In this document: one piece after another, positions 6,758 to 8,537 of the stretch
How the letters are laid out: each line of letters begins with the position of its first letter
Numbering within the stretch: the stretch's first letter is position 1
NCBI GenBank assembly: GCA_020850375.1
Contig: JADZET010000080.1
Span: 1-8,537, forward strand
Length of the DNA stretch: 8,537 nucleotides
Direction: 5' to 3'
Source of the DNA: Phycisphaeraceae bacterium
GTDB lineage: Bacteria > Planctomycetota > Phycisphaerae > Phycisphaerales > Phycisphaeraceae
Position numbers and translations under genes: made by a program
The notes under the pieces: model-generated
What the model was told of the DNA's origin: nothing
What the model saw: only the letters and a program-made list of their open reading frames with translations
Database searches by the model: none

Positions 6758-6803
6758 GTGGGACGGGCGTCTCGCCCGTCGTCGGCCGGGACGGCCGACC
6801 CAC
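6758..6803. repeat. Double-hairpin palindromic repeat in the gspD-gspE gap
   Basis: Two perfect 8-bp stems sit side by side: GACGGGCG-TCT-CGCCCGTC (6762-6780) and GTCGGCCG-GGA-CGGCCGAC (6781-6799). An outer GTGGG...CCCAC pair (6758-6762 and 6799-6803) closes both, so the whole could fold as a small cloverleaf in DNA or RNA. This resembles REP/BIME-type intergenic repeats; GGGACGGGCGTCTCGCCCGTC-like sequences recur between genes in several environmental lineages, as far as I recall. No T-rich tract follows on either strand, so it is not a standard intrinsic terminator. The rest of the 178-base gap (6669-6846) shows no gene and no convincing promoter. Confidence 0.8.
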
Positions 6804-6846
6804 CTCAAGTCTTGGATGGATCCAACCAGCAGAAGGCATATTAGAA

Positions 6847-8537
6847 CTACGGCATGAGCAGCGGTTCACTCGCCGGCAGATCCTCAGATAACCCCGCCGC
6901 CTCTCGGTCCTGCCGCGAGAGGTACTTGAGCCCCTCGAAGCTGTCGCCGCGCAGGATCACCGGCCGCAGGAACACGAACAACGTGTTCTGTGACTGGTTC
7001 TTCGTGCGATTACTAAAGAGGTATTTGACCAGGGGAATATCCCCCAGCAGCGGGAACTTCTGGATCGTCTCGCTCATGTCCTTGCGGTTGAGCCCGCCGA
7101 CGACGATGGTGTGGCCATCGGACACGGTCACCTCGCTCTCGATGGCGTTGGTCTGCCGCGGCGGCGGGATGCCCGCCCCGCCCTCGCCGGAAAAAGCGCT
7201 CAGCTCAATGGCATAAGCAAGCTGGAGGTGATCGCCCTCGGAGATGTGCGGCGTGAGCGTAATGGTCGTGCCGGCCGTGGCGTAGCCGGCGAAGCTGGTC
7301 GTGGCCACGTTGTTCGAGGCGTTGACGCTGGTGAAGGGGGCCTCGTTCACGCTGCTGAGCGTGCCGGTGGCGTTGTCGTTGACCAGCACGCGCGGCGTCG
7401 AGACGACCTTCGACCGGCCGCTGCTGGCCAGGGCGCGGATGACGATGTCCGCCTGGTCCGCCGCCAGGATCGCCCCGTTGTAGCCCAGCCCGGGCTTGAT
7501 CGTCAGCTTGCCCGTGTTCTTGTCGATCTCGCTCAGGCCAAACGACGTGAACTGGAGCGTCCGCGTGCTCGCGCCCTGGTCCGTCCGGCCGGAGATCTCC
7601 ACGCCCAACGAGAACCCTCCGCTGGTGTCGAGCGTGGCCACGGTGGCCTCGATCAGCACCTGCGGCCGACGCTTGTCGAGCATCTTGATCAATTGCTCGT
7701 AGACCTTCTGCACCGCCGGCTGGGCGATGACGATGATGCTGTTGGTGTTCACGTCGGCCGTGAGGGTGGCGTTCTTGGTGCGGATGCCCTGCACGGCCTG
7801 GTCGTTCCCCCTGCCCGGGCCGTGCGAGAGCGAGCGGTCCATCACCCGCGAGTAGCGCCGGCCGCTGCCGTCGTCATGCACGCCGGTCGAACCGAGCTTC
7901 GAGAGGCCCGCCTGCTCCGACAGGGCCGAGGCGGTCTTGGACAAGACATTGTCGCCGCTCTCCTTCGCGCCGGTCTTCGACTCGCTCTTGCCGGCGGAAG
8001 TCTCGGGTCCCTTGCCGGCGGCCTCCGCTGGAGAGGGGGGCGAACCTGTCGCTCCTGGTATCGCTGTACTGACGGATTCAGCCGCCTCCTCGCCCACGTT
8101 CAGCGTCGCCAGGTCCTCCCCGCCCTCGAGTGAGCGGATGGTGGCCAGCACGTCCACCGCCGTGGTGTTCTCGAGCTTGTAGAAGCGGATCGGGTTCTGC
8201 CCCTCGGACGGGATGGCGTCGAGGTCCTTCTTGAGCATGGCGACCTGCTCGTGGATCGCCGGCGTCGCCGTCACCACCAGCAGCCCCGCCTCGTTGTCGA
8301 TCGCCGAGCGGTACAGCCGTGTCGCGTCCGTGGGGTCGATCAGCTCTTTAATAAGCTTGTTCATCCGCTCGGGGGATATGGCGGAGAACTGGTAGATCTT
8401 CGTCTCAAGCCCCAGCGGCACGTCGAGCGTGGCCGCCATATCGCGTGCCTCGTCCACCTGAGCCTGCGTGCCGATGAGGATCAGCTGGTTCGTCCGGAGG
8501 TCTGCGCTCACCTCCGTCATGATCCCGCCGGCCGATC
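6847..8537 (-). CDS. gspD: T2SS outer-membrane secretin GspD, partial (5' end outside window)
   Basis: The frame is open to the right edge, giving 562 complete codons (plus two bases) and then a TAG followed by an in-frame TAA. The first visible residues, SAGGIMTEVSADLRTNQLILIGT, fall inside the N1 domain, so the signal peptide, the N0 domain and part of N1 lie outside; the Met at 8520 is internal. The N2 domain follows (about residues 40-104 counted from that Met). N3 (from IRFYKLENTT) is split by a disordered Ser/Gly/Glu/Lys-rich insertion of about 110 residues, then resumes at NATLTADVNTNSIIVIAQP. The secretin beta-barrel domain begins near RRPQVLIEATVATLDTSGG. It includes VVSTPRVLVNDNATG, TLTPHISEGD and the family signature HTIVVGGLNRKD...FPLLGDIPLVKYLFSNRTK...LFVFLRPVI. 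Only about 30 residues follow, so a long pilotin-binding S-domain is unlikely. As a 15-fold-type ring it forms the exit channel. PilQ or type III secretins are less likely given the neighbours. Confidence 0.96.
   Translation of the reverse strand, partial: SAGGIMTEVSADLRTNQLILIGTQAQVDEARDMAATLDVPLGLETKIYQFSAISPERMNKLIKELIDPTDATRLYRSAIDNEAGLLVVTATPAIHEQVAMLKKDLDAIPSEGQNPIRFYKLENTTAVDVLATIRSLEGGEDLATLNVGEEAAESVSTAIPGATGSPPSPAEAAGKGPETSAGKSESKTGAKESGDNVLSKTASALSEQAGLSKLGSTGVHDDGSGRRYSRVMDRSLSHGPGRGNDQAVQGIRTKNATLTADVNTNSIIVIAQPAVQKVYEQLIKMLDKRRPQVLIEATVATLDTSGGFSLGVEISGRTDQGASTRTLQFTSFGLSEIDKNTGKLTIKPGLGYNGAILAADQADIVIRALASSGRSKVVSTPRVLVNDNATGTLSSVNEAPFTSVNASNNVATTSFAGYATAGTTITLTPHISEGDHLQLAYAIELSAFSGEGGAGIPPPRQTNAIESEVTVSDGHTIVVGGLNRKDMSETIQKFPLLGDIPLVKYLFSNRTKNQSQNTLFVFLRPVILRGDSFEGLKYLSRQDREAAGLSEDLPASEPLLMP
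7788..8118 (-). other. Low-complexity insertion inside the GspD N3 domain
   Basis: About 110 residues between LEGGEDLATLNV and IRTKNATLTADVNT are rich in Ser, Gly, Ala, Glu and Lys, with no hydrophobic core (for example AGKSESKTGAKESGD). Variable loops occur in the N3 domain of GspD, but this one is long. It faces the periplasmic chamber of the secretin, so it may line the lumen. It is read in frame with no stop, so it is not a frameshift artefact. Confidence 0.6.

Noticed and set aside
6758..6803. Rho-independent terminator after gspD
   Set aside because: The hairpins are strong, but no T tract follows on either strand, and the operon evidently continues into gspE.
7111..8133. 340-codon open frame on the plus strand
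   Set aside because: It lies fully antisense to gspD, whose protein has clear secretin motifs. The translation is Arg/Ala/Gly/Val-rich with no domain, a usual shadow in GC-rich DNA.
1..8537. Type IV pilus cluster, or an undescribed secretion machine
   Set aside because: The pairing of secretin, ATPase and PilC-like protein also occurs in pili. GspG with its calcium-type end, GspK without Glu5, the H-I-J-K series and a GspC-like gene identify a standard T2SS, and I see no novel protein family in the window.

Overview
The window holds most of one type II secretion system (T2SS, general secretion pathway) operon. All genes lie on the minus strand and are read from the right edge to the left: gspD (5' end cut off by the window edge), gspE, gspF, gspG, gspH, gspI, gspJ, gspK, and a gspC-like gene whose 3' end is cut off by the left edge. 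Every long frame on the plus strand is an antisense shadow of these genes. I see no tRNA, rRNA, CRISPR array or transposase gene, and no stretch over 300 bases without a gene. The two largest gaps (178 bases between gspD and gspE; 59 bases, or 170 if a later gspG start is used, between gspF and gspG) each hold a different palindromic repeat element.

Organism: the DNA is GC-rich by eye. The gene order is D-E-F-G-H-I-J-K with a C-like gene last, and no L/M genes between K and C. The repeats are CTCCGTG-type and GGGACGGGCGTCTCGCCCGTC-type. Together these suggest an environmental, high-GC, non-model bacterium, possibly Planctomycetota or a neighbouring phylum. This is inference from style and not a proven placement.

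How the parts work together: GspD forms the outer-membrane secretin channel. GspE is the cytoplasmic ATPase and GspF the inner-membrane platform it works on. GspG is the major pseudopilin. GspH, I, J and K are minor pseudopilins that start and cap the pseudopilus, and all show a prepilin peptidase cleavage site. The GspC-like protein would link the inner-membrane platform to the secretin periplasmic domains. Tight spacing (ATGA and GTGA overlaps at I/J and K/C, a 41-base H/I overlap, gaps of 7 to 28 bases elsewhere) supports one transcript. GspL, GspM, the prepilin peptidase and the operon promoter are not in the window.

The most notable signal is not a new system. It is an inverted-repeat element of about 170 bases lying between gspF and gspG. 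It runs into the gspG reading frame, so the available start codons and nearly all of the prepilin leader of the major pseudopilin are made of repeat DNA. A second, unrelated double-hairpin element sits between gspD and gspE.
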